The notes under the pieces: generated by a model
Told to the model about the DNA's origin: nothing
What the model saw: the letters and a program-made list of their open reading frames with translations, nothing else
Database searches by the model: none
DNA from: Microvirga sp. BSC39
GTDB lineage: Bacteria; Pseudomonadota; Alphaproteobacteria; Rhizobiales; Beijerinckiaceae
Length of the DNA stretch: 43,222 nucleotides
Assembly: GCF_000739015.1 (NCBI RefSeq)
Contig: NZ_JPUG01000023.1
Location: 1-43,222 of the forward strand
Reading direction: 5' to 3'
Translations under genes and position numbers: made by a program
Shown: piece by piece, positions 1-7,539 of the stretch
How the letters are laid out: each line of letters starts with the position of its first letter
Numbering within the stretch: position 1 is the stretch's first letter

Positions 1-185
1 CGCGCCCAGAAGTGGGCGGTGGAGCAGGCTTCCATGCCGATCAGGCAGGGCGGCAAGCGGCGGAAGAAGCCGATGAGCTCGCCTCGGCGGAGCTGACGGC
101 GGATCAGAACCTGTCCGTTCCGATCGATGCCATGAACCTGGAACACATGCTTGGCGAGATCGAGACCTACTGTCGTGACTTGCAT
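1..185 (-). CDS. IS110-family transposase, N-terminal part (runs off the window)
   Basis: Reading the minus strand from an ATG at 185 gives an uninterrupted protein start, with VGLDLAKHVFQVHGID near the N-terminus and LIGMEACSTAHFWA further on. This is the typical beginning of IS110/IS1111 transposases. The first Asp of their RuvC-like DEDD catalytic domain lies in the GLDLAK segment. A Shine-Dalgarno-like GGGAG lies about 9 bases upstream of the ATG. The rest of the gene lies outside the window, so integrity cannot be judged. IS110 elements usually have no clear inverted repeats and make no target duplication, so the element boundary (probably within 190-270) is not visible. The plus-strand open frame over the same bases is an antisense shadow. 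Confidence 0.8.
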   Translation of the reverse strand, partial: MQVTTVGLDLAKHVFQVHGIDRNGQVLIRRQLRRGELIGFFRRLPPCLIGMEACSTAHFWA

Positions 186-277
186 TGGAGCGGCTCCCTG
201 TCTGGCGCTGAGGCAATCACCCTATCTCATAGGGCGCTGCCGGGAGCAGGCGTCGTCCACTCCATCATCTATGGAAT

Positions 278-745
278 TTAGTCGCTCGGGATCACGAGCT
301 TTGTGTAGGTCAGATTGGGGGCTTCTACGGTCTCGACTCGGAATATTGCACGGTCACGCGCAACACAATTCGGCTCGTCCGGTGGATTGAGCTTACGATA
401 GTCGAAGAAGGAAACCCTCGCTTTGGCCGCTGCGCTATCGACGAACACAAGGGCACGCTGCCCCTCATCTAACCATCGGTCACGGGGGACAAACTTTAGC
501 CGAGAGGGAGCCTGAGGCAGGAGTCGGAGGATCCATGCCGATGGGAAGGAATAGTCGCCGAGCCAGCAGACGTGATCCCATTTCTCTGGGTAAATCTGGC
601 TGAAGGGGACGACCGCCCCCCGAGTCTCAAGGATGCTGCCGACCAGGGCCTCATCTTCTTCTGTGATACGGTTTGAACTCAGCCAGAGGCCGAGACCTGC
701 CAAAGCGGCGGCGGCGCTGAGACCGATAAGCACCTTTCGCCCCAT
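278..745 (-). CDS. hypothetical membrane-anchored protein
   Basis: This 155-residue protein starts MGRKVLIGLSAAAALAGLG and so has one N-terminal membrane segment or uncleaved signal anchor. The rest would be periplasmic. The body has no motif I recognise. It contains two cysteines (in the DHVCWLG and PNCVARD regions) that could form a disulfide. The ATG at 745 has a GGAGGG about 13 bases upstream. A GTG at 790 would add 15 residues with no hydrophobic character, so 745 is preferred. It is a single gene next to the IS110 element, with no obvious operon partner. Function unknown. Confidence 0.6.
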   Translation of the reverse strand: MGRKVLIGLSAAAALAGLGLWLSSNRITEEDEALVGSILETRGAVVPFSQIYPEKWDHVCWLGDYSFPSAWILRLLPQAPSRLKFVPRDRWLDEGQRALVFVDSAAAKARVSFFDYRKLNPPDEPNCVARDRAIFRVETVEAPNLTYTKLVIPSD

Positions 746-1198
746 CTGCCGCACGGCGCCCTCCAAGAAGCAAGGCACCCTATCAGGCACGTGCGCGCGT
801 GAGAAGATTGTCCGCGAATTGCCCGTGATGCCCTTTACGGAACTGGATAAGGTGTTGTTTCAGCGTATTGGGAAGCTTCCATCACCGATCATGACAGTGA
901 CCCAGTAAAGAGGCAGTCTATATGGCACTCCGGCCGGCCCCATATCAGCACAAATATTGGAAAACGCTTGGGGAGCTGATGGTCACAGTACCGCTGCTCG
1001 AACTGTGCCGTACATGGCGTATGCCTCGGACCAGTTTAAGTCTGCTAATGGGATGGACCGGCCGTGCTTATCAGCGCACCCTTCATCAGGGGCGCCCAGC
1101 ACGAAGACTTGAGTGCAACACGGTCTCGCGGCGACCCCTGACGACTTTTGAGAGAGGCTGGGAATGGTACCAATTTTGGTCCCTCTCATCTTTCGATG
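746..1198. other. stretch without a firm gene
   Basis: No open frame here has both a convincing start signal and protein-like composition. The best candidate is a minus-strand frame ending at 983 with protein-like sequence (VFVLGAPDEGCADKHGRS). Its only ATG, at 1189, lies about 10 bases beyond a terminator hairpin and has no ribosome binding site. It may be the remnant of a small gene. The promoter of the 278-745 gene should lie at the low end of this stretch. Confidence 0.4.
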
Positions 1199-1234
1199 AA
1201 AAAGCTCCCTCGCTGGCCGGGGCCGGGAGGGAGC
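1199..1234 (-). terminator. intrinsic terminator (minus strand)
   Basis: GCTCCCTC at 1204-1211 pairs with GAGGGAGC at 1227-1234 around a GC-rich loop, and the minus strand continues into five T residues (1203-1199). It lies about 80 bases downstream of the stop of the minus-strand gene 1315-1530 and is its likely terminator. Confidence 0.7.
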
Positions 1235-1314
1235 AGGATCCAGAGCCAGAGGGAGGATGCACTGGGGAACATCCTGGAGCTTACACCTCTGCGCGGGGCC
1301 CCTCATAACCCAAG

Positions 1315-1530
1315 TTAACCGGGGCCGGAATTTTCAGCTAGCTCGAGAGTCCCGAGACTGTAGATCTTCCGAAGGCTGGTTGCGATCTCGACCATGTGGT
1401 GACGCCCTTCTGGGTCGCTCCTCCAGTTCTCAATGGCTCTCTGCGACACGAAAACTTCGATCCCCAGCCCCGTGACGAAGTGGATCCCTGTTTTACCCGT
1501 GCGGTTCACGTCATCCCAAGAGATCTCCAT
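1315..1530 (-). CDS. small hypothetical protein
   Basis: This 71-residue soluble protein begins MEISWDDVNRTGKTGIHFVT and contains GLGIEVFVSQRAIENW. The beta-strand-rich start followed by VSxxAIExW is reminiscent of small DUF1488-like proteins of rhizobia, but the match is weak and I do not assign the family. An AAGGAG stands directly in front of the ATG at 1530, which is closer than usual. The frame is also open further upstream (to 1632), but there it would run through a perfect hairpin and looks unlike protein. The gene sits between two terminator hairpins (1544-1579 and 1199-1234), so it forms its own small unit. Function unknown. Confidence 0.5.
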   Translation of the reverse strand: MEISWDDVNRTGKTGIHFVTGLGIEVFVSQRAIENWRSDPEGRHHMVEIATSLRKIYSLGTLELAENSGPG

Positions 1531-1543
1531 CTCCTTCCAACGA

Positions 1544-1579
1544 AAAGCTCCCCGCCGGGGGCAACTGGCGGGGAGCTTT
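1544..1579 (-). terminator. strong hairpin, terminator or leader attenuator
   Basis: A perfect 13-bp inverted repeat, AAAGCTCCCCGCC at 1544-1556 and its complement at 1567-1579, has a 10-base loop. On the minus strand it ends in TTTT, as an intrinsic terminator does. It may end an upstream minus-strand transcript. However, it lies only 13 bases before the ATG at 1530, so it could also act as a leader element of that gene. Confidence 0.6.
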
Positions 1580-1754
1580 CTAGAAGCTTGGAGCTTGCTC
1601 GTCTTTGGAGGCGGATTGTTCCTAATGGCCAAATAAGACTAATCCACAGTTTAGACAATGTGCCCTTTGCAGCCTCCGGCCTTCACCTAAGTGAAACGGA
1701 GCCGGAGATTTCAGCCAAATTTGTGGGTCAGGCGAAATCAAATGCCCTCAACCG

Positions 1755-1961
1755 CTACTTTGATGGAGTGTGAGCTTTAGGCGGACCCCTTGAGGTGTCG
1801 AGTTCGGGATGGTTCCGGACCAACGTTTCCCGATCTCTTGCCAAGTTGTCCCAAGTGCGGGCCATTTCCAGAAGCTGATCGCGCTGCTCCCCCTCAGGTA
1901 CCTGCTTGGCGAGGACCCGGCATTCTTCAGCATGTTTTCTGTATTCGGCCGCGGTTTTCAT
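1755..1961 (-). CDS. small conserved alphaproteobacterial protein
   Basis: This 68-residue, highly charged, probably all-helical protein begins MKTAAEYRKHAEECRVLA and continues with a segment like GEQRDQLLEMARTWDNLA. Many Hyphomicrobiales genomes carry several copies of such short proteins, with the pattern YRxHAxECRxLA...LLxMAxTWxxLA. Their function is unknown to me. The ATG at 1961 is chosen because the family starts exactly there. Upstream extension to 2030 adds residues unlike the family. A GAGAG lies about 9 bases upstream. It is a single gene with no clear partner. Confidence 0.8.
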   Translation of the reverse strand: MKTAAEYRKHAEECRVLAKQVPEGEQRDQLLEMARTWDNLARDRETLVRNHPELDTSRGPPKAHTPSK

Positions 1962-2033
1962 AATGAAGGCTCTCGAAAGAACATAAACTGAGCATCTTCT
2001 CAGATAAGCCGAGCTGTCGACAGGTTCCATCCC

Positions 2034-2051
2034 CCACAGGCAAGCCTGTGG
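2034..2051. repeat. short perfect inverted repeat
   Basis: CCACAGGC, AA, GCCTGTGG forms an 8-bp perfect hairpin without a T-run. It lies downstream of the minus-strand gene 2107-2259 and upstream of 1755-1961, so it may be a weak terminator of the former or a binding site in front of the latter. Confidence 0.35.
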
Positions 2052-2106
2052 ACAGGTGTGGATGACTGAGTACTGGTGACCTGCCGTCTGAGCGGCGGGA
2101 GCCTGT

Positions 2107-2259
2107 CTAGCCTAGGCGCGGCTTAAGCTCACCTCGCTGGATCTGCCCTCGAATCCGATTCGCCTCAGCACGCGGCAAGCCCCGTGCGATGCAGGCGTCA
2201 TCGACGTAAACGGCCCAAGTATGCCTAGACCTGTCTTCCAGCCTAACCGAGACATCCAT
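2107..2259 (-). CDS. small hypothetical protein (50 aa)
   Basis: A short minus-strand gene from ATG at 2259 to TAG at 2107-2109 starts MDVSVRLEDRSRHTWAVYVD and ends in GQIQRGELKPRLG. The pattern of a beta-hairpin (VSVRLED...TWAVYVDD) followed by a basic helix (RAEANRIRGQI) looks like a genuine folded domain. A GGAGG lies about 9 bases upstream of the ATG. The frame is continuous and protein-like, unlike the longer overlapping frame on the same strand. A sequence repeated at 9.2 kb lies 120-150 bases upstream and may belong to its promoter. Family and function are not recognised. Confidence 0.65.
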   Translation of the reverse strand: MDVSVRLEDRSRHTWAVYVDDACIARGLPRAEANRIRGQIQRGELKPRLG

Positions 2260-2380
2260 AGGCGTGTCCCTCCGCGCGTGAAAGCGCTCAAGAACAACGC
2301 ACGAAGGCAGCTCTAGTTGTCAGGGTTGAACCCAGATAGAACACTTTGAACTTCGGCCTGGCGTTGAAACGCGACCGCCA

Positions 2381-2408
2381 ACTTCTGAATCGAAATCTCC
2401 TGGCTAAA
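2381..2408. repeat. 28-bp dispersed repeat, copy 1
   Basis: The 28 bases starting ACTTCTGAATCGAAAT and ending GGCTAAA match the segment 9208-9235 at 25 positions, including 16 in a row. Both copies lie in non-coding DNA 120-185 bases upstream of a minus-strand small gene (2107-2259 and 8799-9051). A shared regulatory element or promoter is plausible. Confidence 0.5.
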
Positions 2409-2562
2409 GCTGCATCATCAGTTGCACCGCTGCCATAGCTGGATGATTTCAGAGCCTCAACCGGTGCTCTCGACACATTCCTATAAACTTCGTGAAGGAA
2501 TAGACCGGAAGCTGCCTGCGTTTGCTGACCATACATCGTCAACCCAGATGCAGGAGAGGCTT

Positions 2563-2718
2563 ATGAATGCCACTCGACGCCCTGAAGCCGTAGTAGGCAT
2601 TGCTTCAAATCCTAGTGAGAGCACCAACACGGGCCCGTCTCTTCAGTGTGCAGCGCTCCTCTTTATTGCCTCCCTCAGTTCCTTCATTGGAGCAGCCCTT
2701 CTGCTGGCGAGTATCTGA
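2563..2718 (+). CDS. small single-pass membrane protein
   Basis: This 51-residue protein has a polar N-terminus (MNATRRPEAVVGIASNPSES) followed by one hydrophobic segment, ALLFIASLSSFIGAALLLAS, at the C-terminus. This is the layout of a small tail-anchored membrane protein. AGGAG lies 8 bases before the ATG. The longer upstream extension to 2422 lacks protein character. The next gene starts 5 bases after this stop, suggesting co-transcription. No family recognised. Confidence 0.5.
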   Translation: MNATRRPEAVVGIASNPSESTNTGPSLQCAALLFIASLSSFIGAALLLASI

Positions 2719-2723
2719 CCAAG

Positions 2724-2969
2724 ATGGTGCCGCTCGCGCGTGATGTGTCGGAGCACACGGAAAAATTCCCAATTCGACGCATATTTGACCATTGCATGAA
2801 CGCTGAATTGCGTTGCGCCTCATGGGAGGATGCTGTGAACTACAACTTGGATTCACTGAAAACCACAAATGGCTATCTCGACAACAACCGGTCGGCGCCT
2901 GCTCTCGAATGGATAGGCCTGCTGCCTGCGCTTGGCATCTGCGCTTGGGTTATCCTCAACTTCGGTTGA
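2724..2969 (+). CDS. small protein with C-terminal membrane segment
   Basis: This 81-residue protein has a charged N-terminal half, then WEDAVNYNLDSLKTTNG, and a C-terminal hydrophobic segment (ALEWIGLLPALGICAWVIL). It starts 5 bases after the stop of the preceding small membrane protein, so the pair could be translated in a coupled way. No good ribosome binding site is seen. A second ATG at 2796 is possible. The hydrophobic tail ending right at the stop resembles the preceding gene's layout. No family recognised. Confidence 0.4.
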   Translation: MVPLARDVSEHTEKFPIRRIFDHCMNAELRCASWEDAVNYNLDSLKTTNGYLDNNRSAPALEWIGLLPALGICAWVILNFG

Positions 2970-3022
2970 GAACACCACCATGAGCCTAACGTCAGCCTGC
3001 GGTCATGTGCTCGACTGCACAA

Positions 3023-3259
3023 CTACCCGCCACTATCCTTGTTGCGCCCTCCATCCTCCACGGCACAGACCAGAACAAAGAGGCTGAGAACGGCTGCTAG
3101 TTGGGCGAGAGGTTCAACCGCAGCCGGTATGCTGTCGTGGAAAGGCCCACAGGCAAGGAATGAGAGCATCAGGATCAGAAGTGCGGTCCAAACGAACACT
3201 TTCCACCTCCACGTACTGAGGGGAGTCCAAGCAGGGCAGCCAGGCAGCAGGTCGGCCAT
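3023..3259 (-). CDS. small membrane protein with two TM segments
   Basis: This 78-residue protein starts MADLLPGCPAWTPLSTWRWK. It has two hydrophobic segments, roughly residues 20-40 (VFVWTALLILMLSFLAC) and 50-68 (LAQLAAVLSLFVLVCAV). The ATG at 3259 is preferred over a GTG one codon earlier. Only a weak AGGTG lies upstream. The opposite frame lacks these regular hydrophobic blocks. Function unknown. Confidence 0.5.
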   Translation of the reverse strand: MADLLPGCPAWTPLSTWRWKVFVWTALLILMLSFLACGPFHDSIPAAVEPLAQLAAVLSLFVLVCAVEDGGRNKDSGG

Positions 3260-3309
3260 CACCTGACGACAAATACGGCTACGCTGCGAGCTATCATTCA
3301 GGTGATCTT

Positions 3310-3468
3310 GTGAGAACTGCTTCTGCCCGAGAGCGGGCGGTCCTCGGGATTGCTGGCATGGCCATGCCGGCTCTGGAGGATAGCCCCGGTACTGGCAACA
3401 ATGTCATCAACGCGTATGGCAAAGCCATGAACGGGCTGTTCGAGCATAGTGTGTGTCCCTGTCATTAG
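3310..3468 (+). CDS. possible small protein (52 aa)
   Basis: A plus-strand frame begins with GTG at 3310 behind an AGGTGAT and reads through MAMPALEDSPGTGNNVINAY to TAG at 3468, ending in a Cys-rich tail (CPCH). Composition is protein-like and GC-rich at third codon positions. The frame remains open upstream without a better start, so it could be the 3' end of a disrupted gene. A minus-strand frame overlaps it but has no ribosome binding site. No family recognised. Confidence 0.35.
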   Translation: MRTASARERAVLGIAGMAMPALEDSPGTGNNVINAYGKAMNGLFEHSVCPCH

Positions 3469-3922
3469 GTCGGGAACGCATACGCTACGCAACCAAGCCG
3501 TAACGCAGCTTAGGTGGAGAGGTTCCAAGCTTCATGGTCACCCGCTCCGTCTCCACACGAACAAACGGGCCCGATCCTGAGGAAAGAGCCCGTGGTGACA
3601 CGAAGTCACTTGCTAGTCGCGTTTATCCGGGTCAACCCGGCTGGTTGGTTCAGATTGTCGAGCGGAAGGATGCCTCCGACACTTAAACTGATAGCGTGGA
3701 GGCATGCTTCGGCTCAGATGGTGTCTTTATGCTAGCCTCCCTGTCTCAGAACCGGGGCGGGTGCCCGGTCTAGGGAATTCATAATTGGCGCCGTCAGGAA
3801 CCCACAACGACAATTTTACGCCAATTCGTTTGCGGGTGATGGGGCTTCAGAAGCGAGACATCAACCCATCACACAGTCCCAAGCCCTGGGCAGAGTATTG
3901 GTTTCAGCGTGGCTGAAAAGAA
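3469..3922. other. stretch without a firm gene
   Basis: No convincing coding frame is seen. The stretch contains an imperfect hairpin at 3570-3594 (ACGGGC...GCCCGT) followed on the minus strand by TTTG, a weak terminator candidate. A short GC-rich inverted repeat (ACCGGG...CCCGGT) lies near 3750-3770. Both may be remnants of small minus-strand transcripts. Confidence 0.3.
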
Positions 3923-3946
3923 AAGGCCCGACCATTGCTGGGCCTT
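3923..3946 (-). terminator. intrinsic terminator (minus strand)
   Basis: AAGGCCC pairs with GGGCCTT around a 10-base loop, and the minus strand continues with TTTTCTTTTC. It is about 90 bases downstream of the small gene 4034-4189 and is its natural terminator. The sequence just before it (3950-3985, minus strand) is rich in CCCUCC-type runs. Confidence 0.65.
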
Positions 3947-4033
3947 GGCACCCATTCCCAGGGAGATGGAGGGATGGGATGGATGCACCTACTGTGAGCC
4001 TTCCTAGATCGGAGGAGCAACGCGACAATAGGG

Positions 4034-4189
4034 CTAGCGTTCCGCTCCAGGCAAGCGTCTGATGCTTAGACGTGGCTTTTCCTCCACAACCTGTGTGACG
4101 TCCCACTTTTTGCCCTCAGCGCTGCGGCTTTCTTTATCGTTCCTGGGCTTCTTCGCTTCCCGGTTCCCGTGTTGCTCACGATGTGCCAT
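4034..4189 (-). CDS. small HGNREAKKP-type protein
   Basis: This 51-residue basic protein starts MAHREQHGNREAKKPRND. The HGNREAKKPK motif marks a widespread family of very short (40-60 aa) lysine-rich proteins of alpha- and betaproteobacteria with no known function. The disordered, highly charged composition suggests a nucleic-acid or ribosome partner, but that is inference. GGAGA lies 9 bases upstream of the ATG at 4189. An extension to 4261 would add non-family residues. A terminator follows at 3923-3946. Confidence 0.75.
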   Translation of the reverse strand: MAHREQHGNREAKKPRNDKESRSAEGKKWDVTQVVEEKPRLSIRRLPGAER

Positions 4190-4260
4190 CGCACAGTCTC
4201 CGTAGTTCAAGCTCAAATTCGCGGCTGGTCGGCCGCCCACAAACCATAGCACAGCGTGCA

Positions 4261-4910
4261 TCAGGATGGAGGCGGCTGCGAGGAGGATCCGGGCGGCGAT
4301 GACTCCTGGTCCCGCTGACCTAACAACTGCCGCAACTCGCTAGTCACGTTGCTGAGCGGGATAGCTTCGTATTGCGAGACAGTGATGCAACGGCCCTCAA
4401 TACTGGCCATGACCACAGCATCGGCAGAGGGTTGGAATTCGCCTGCCTGTATGCTGGCTGGACTACGGCTGTCATCAGCTTGACTGCCCTCCTTCTTGAG
4501 GACAATCACATACCAGACGCTCCCCGGTTTGGCCGCCTCTGTCAGCATTCGGGCCTTCTGCTTCGCCTTATTCAACGCCTTAGGGCGCTCCTCAGTCGAC
4601 TCACCTCGCGTAAAAGCCAAATTCGGAGGCGTATCTCCGCTTTCTCCATACGGGTGAACGAAGTTCAAGGTCATCCGCAAACCGTCGACCTTGACCCCTT
4701 TGACAGGAAGTGCCGCGGCCTCCCTCCGCCCTTGGACGAACTCCCGGACGGCCACATCGCACGACTGTAATTCATCCTGTTCTTGCGTAGCCTGAGACTG
4801 CGGTGTTCGCTCTTGAGCCGAGACGCTATGTTTAAGGGATGGGTGCCCCCCTCCGCTCCTACGGAAACAGCCAGGGCCAATGCGACAATCAATAAGAGGA
4901 TTCGAACCAT
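4261..4910 (-). pseudogene. secreted hypothetical protein, frameshifted in a G run
   Basis: The ATG at 4910 has a good upstream signal (GGAGGGTGGAG). It begins a clear signal peptide, MVRILLLIVALALAVSVG, but this frame soon ends in low-quality sequence. The conserved-looking body (CDVAVREFVQGRREAAALPV, then LRMTLNFVHPYGESGD, then KPGSVWYVIVLKKEG) lies in the neighbouring frame. The two frames join at a run of six G on the minus strand (4846-4851). One extra G would give a signal peptide fused directly to the body, about 216 residues in all. The length 4261-4910 is 3n+2, in keeping with one missing base. The C-terminus is rich in Ser, Pro and Gln. It is a pseudogene, a contingency locus or a sequence error. 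No family recognised. Confidence 0.65.
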
Positions 4911-5140
4911 GGCTCCACCCTCCCGATATGGGGAAGAATGTCGCCAACCCGGCCAGTGGCCAAGCTGTTCGGTGTCAATGTTTCCTCAGCCGAGATGAAA
5001 CTCTAAGCTGTCAACGTTCCTGGCCTGTTTCCAGTCGCTAGAGCAATGGCGGTTCTGACAGAGCCAGTGCATCAAGGCTATCTCTTTGTTCCAGAAGTGC
5101 TTCCCGCTTCGAATCATTATCCGATGGCGGGCCCGTTGCT

Positions 5141-5512
5141 CTAGAATTCTGAAGACGTATGCTTCAACGCCCGGATGGTAGCAGCAAGCTCCCGTGATAG
5201 GAGACTTCGCGTCACCAGATAATCCGGTCCAAGAAGCATACTGTACCGCGTCCGGCTGCCGAGGTGCACCGCCTCGCACAACTCCGCGGCTCGCTCGAAT
5301 GCGTCGTTTTCAGCCTCACGAATGACGGACGCAATCTTGGCGAAACCCCTATCTGTTAACCTCCAAGTCGGCCCAGCCTCACAGCCTTCAACCAAATCAA
5401 TATATAGATGGATCGCGTCTCGGAGGCTCTCAGCGCGCTCTTGTGGCGTCATGTATGCCATACTAAAACTCCCAAAGACTTCTGCCATTGCGTCTAGCCT
5501 CAGCACCCTCAT
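5141..5512 (-). CDS. hypothetical soluble protein
   Basis: This 123-residue protein is mostly helical and acidic, with a segment starting MAYMTPQERAESLRDAIHLY, then LTDRGFAKIASVIREAENDA and an N-terminal leader MRVLRLDAMAEVFGSF. AGGAG lies 9 bases before the ATG at 5512, so this start is preferred over ATGs at 5551, 5488 or further in. No transmembrane segment is seen. It could be a small regulatory or adaptor protein, but nothing shows this. A long plus-strand frame across the same bases is antisense and has no start signal. Confidence 0.6.
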   Translation of the reverse strand: MRVLRLDAMAEVFGSFSMAYMTPQERAESLRDAIHLYIDLVEGCEAGPTWRLTDRGFAKIASVIREAENDAFERAAELCEAVHLGSRTRYSMLLGPDYLVTRSLLSRELAATIRALKHTSSEF

Positions 5513-5633
5513 TGAGGCTGCTCCTAGGACGGCTCTCGCAAGCCCCAACACGCTAGAGGCAAGATCCAGGTCTGCCCTCTCAAACGCGGGAAGTTATATA
5601 GCACTGTCAGCACCCATACGGACGCGCCAAACC

Positions 5634-6053
5634 TCACGGCATTGGATTAGAGGGGCCTTGAGCGATTATCATAAAAACGGTGGAGATGATGCCGCCGAGC
5701 AAAAGGCCGCCAAACAGGGCCACGCGAACTGGAACTCGATAACTCACCCAGGCGAGGCGAACGGCCTCCTTTCGCTCCTGTCGAGCAAACACGTCATCAG
5801 CATGGACGAGGCGCAGGAGCGTTTCGAGGTCGTCCAGGAGATTGAGCATCTCCGGAGACGTTGCCTGCTTACGCCATTCTTGGCGCTCCGCTTTGCTGGT
5901 CTTGAGTCTGACCGACTTGGCCTCAATGTGCAGGGCATCCCGGATCTCGGTGCGGATCGCATAGAGGCCAAAAACCATGAGAAGCGGCACAAGGATGACA
6001 GCAATGACAATTGCCCAATCGGCCGACGTCAGGTGCGGAAGGAAACCGCCCAT
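5634..6053 (-). CDS. hypothetical membrane protein with two TM segments
   Basis: This 139-residue protein has an N-terminal membrane segment (WAIVIAVILVPLLMVFGLYA, about residues 13-32). A charged central domain follows, with a likely coiled coil (SKAERQEWRKQATSPEMLNL, about 53-72). A C-terminal membrane segment (VALFGGLLLGGIISTVFMII) completes it. The layout puts a roughly 75-residue cytoplasmic or periplasmic loop between two helices. GAGGA lies 9 bases upstream of the ATG. No family recognised and no operon partner visible. Confidence 0.65.
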   Translation of the reverse strand: MGGFLPHLTSADWAIVIAVILVPLLMVFGLYAIRTEIRDALHIEAKSVRLKTSKAERQEWRKQATSPEMLNLLDDLETLLRLVHADDVFARQERKEAVRLAWVSYRVPVRVALFGGLLLGGIISTVFMIIAQGPSNPMP

Positions 6054-6340
6054 GGAGTATCTTCCTCAGATAACCCGGTGACCAGATTAGAACATCGGTC
6101 GGAGGCATTGTTGCGGCAGCTGACAGGATGTCGGTCTCTCATCTAGGCGCACAATGATACCTAATGACTGGACCGAATGTGGGTCACAGAGATATGGGTC
6201 TTTCAGGTCGTTATCGAAGGGCTGAATGACCGGAGAGCGCAGCGAACTTTGGCGCCTTAGCACCGCAGCTGAGACCGCGCTCACCGCGTCTTAGAAAAGT
6301 GTATTCCCTCTACGGCGGTCCTATTCGGGAGTAACGGAAA

Positions 6341-6661
6341 TCAATCTGTGAAACGGATGGTCCTGTCCTTACACACATCAAGCTCAGAGTGTTCTGACGT
6401 TGCCTCATCCTCAAAGACCGCCGCCACAACCACCATACAGCCCGCCATCTTCGGCAACCTCAGAGTGGCTTGTGCTTTCGGGGCGAGTGGCTTTGCCAGC
6501 CGAACTGTTTGCCCATTTGCCCCAATAGCGACCTCCGTCGCCTGCACCTCGCGGGAGTTTGTGATGACCACAGCCGAGACCGGCTTCGGCTTCGTAGGCG
6601 CGGCAATGGCGACAGTTGCAGCAAGTAGGAGGCTAGTAGCAGTGAGAATGCGGATAATCAT
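6341..6661 (-). CDS. secreted hypothetical protein
   Basis: This 106-residue protein has a clean signal peptide (MIIRILTATSLLLAATVAIA, cleavage after AIAA). The mature part is about 85 residues of alternating strands (VSAVVITNSREVQATEVAIG, then VRLAKPLAPKAQATLRLP). Two cysteines, in AGCMVVV and LDVCKD, could form a disulfide. It is probably a periplasmic beta-sandwich protein; Methylobacteriaceae encode many similar small secreted proteins of unknown role. GAGAGGA lies 6 bases before the ATG. Confidence 0.7.
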   Translation of the reverse strand: MIIRILTATSLLLAATVAIAAPTKPKPVSAVVITNSREVQATEVAIGANGQTVRLAKPLAPKAQATLRLPKMAGCMVVVAAVFEDEATSEHSELDVCKDRTIRFTD

Positions 6662-6805
6662 GACTATTCCTCTCTATTAACATAGGGATGCGTCGTCCTG
6701 TAATGGGCACTCGATGCTCATCCGTAAAACCGTCGCTCTATTGGTAGCTGACGGTGGGGCCCAACTCGGCCAAAGCGCCCCGTCTTCATTGACAGAGCGG
6801 CCTTC

Positions 6806-6915
6806 AAAGAAAGAGCGCCAGTTACGTTTGACGCTCAAGGGAGGCCGCCTTTCACGGCCGGCTTCAGAGGAAACAACCGTGCCGTGCTGGCACATGAAGA
6901 GGCTGCGCCCGACAC
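6806..6915 (-). ncRNA. candidate small RNA, copy A
   Basis: The minus strand here begins TCGGGCGCAGCCTCTTCATG and contains GGCACGGTTGTT. It ends with a hairpin (GAGCG...CGCTC, 6813-6836) followed by TTTCTTTG, like an intrinsic terminator. The same arrangement, with matching 5' end, middle block and terminator but different spacers, recurs at 8166-8275. Indels between the copies are not multiples of three and only one copy has an open frame, so a structured RNA is more likely than a protein. The CCUC stretch near the 5' end could pair with ribosome binding sites. No known RNA family recognised. Confidence 0.4.
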
Positions 6916-6972
6916 ATTAACAAATGCTTGCATAGCGCAGAGCAATTCCTCACCAAACCTTGACGGAGAGCG

Positions 6973-7539
6973 CTAGCTGCTAAATTTGCTCATCAGCCGC
7001 GCTGCCGCCATGGCAAGTTGCGCATCGAGCATCTCCTCTGCCGCATCGTACTTCGCCGCCCAGCGCGTCCCCTTGGCTTCGGCGGCAGATCCCATTCATC
7101 CAGGATCGTCGTCGCCGAGCAGAGCTGCCTTTACCTTCGCTTTTGTGCGCCATGCTCTCCCGATTGGGTCTAGGAATTGCGAGGCATAGGCGGCCCTGCG
7201 GCCCAAAGCATAACGGCTGGCAAAGTATGTCGCTCCCAATGGTCTGTAGAGCACCCGCACCCGCCGTCCGGTCCTAGAGCAGACTGCGTACCATTGCAGC
7301 CCGCCAAAGTGCCTCGGGTGCGATACGAGAGAGAATGCCTGCTGTCGTCCTGGAAACAATAGATCCAGCAAGCCACCATAGTCGGATAGCTTCAGAATGG
7401 CCGTGATGGCTTCGCCCAAGCCATAGGTGAGCACACGTTGGATATGACTGCCCGGCTTGCCAGCGCCGGTCGGGATACGTCTCGCCAGATCCAGTTTGGG
7501 CCCGCTCTCAAGAGTAAGACGCTGACAGTCACGAGGCAT
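6973..7539 (-). pseudogene. conserved hypothetical protein with two compensating frameshifts
   Basis: From ATG 7539 (GAGG 9 bases upstream) the frame reads a 147-residue protein with the blocks FSLVSHPRHFGGLQWYAVC and TGRRVRVLYRPLGATYFASR, and later AYASQFLDPIGRAWRTKAKV. These mark a recurrent hypothetical family in Hyphomicrobiales. The frame stops at TGA 7096-7098. The expected family tail, roughly DEWDLPPKPKGTRW, is present in another frame just beyond. The original frame then resumes (WAAKYDAAEEMLDAQLAMAA) to a TAG at 6973. One extra base near 7098 and one missing base near 7070 explain this. The total length is exactly 189 codons. The product is therefore truncated or mis-framed. Function unknown. 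Confidence 0.6.

Noticed and set aside
12..390. Two plus-strand open frames at the window start
   Set aside because: They are antisense to the IS110 transposase start on the minus strand, which has a ribosome binding site and clear family motifs.
983..1308. Overlapping open frames on both strands
   Set aside because: No start signal; the minus-strand one lies directly behind a terminator. Kept only as a possible remnant.
5322..6146. 274-codon plus-strand open frame
   Set aside because: It is antisense to two minus-strand genes with good ribosome binding sites and membrane or helical patterns, and has no motif of its own.
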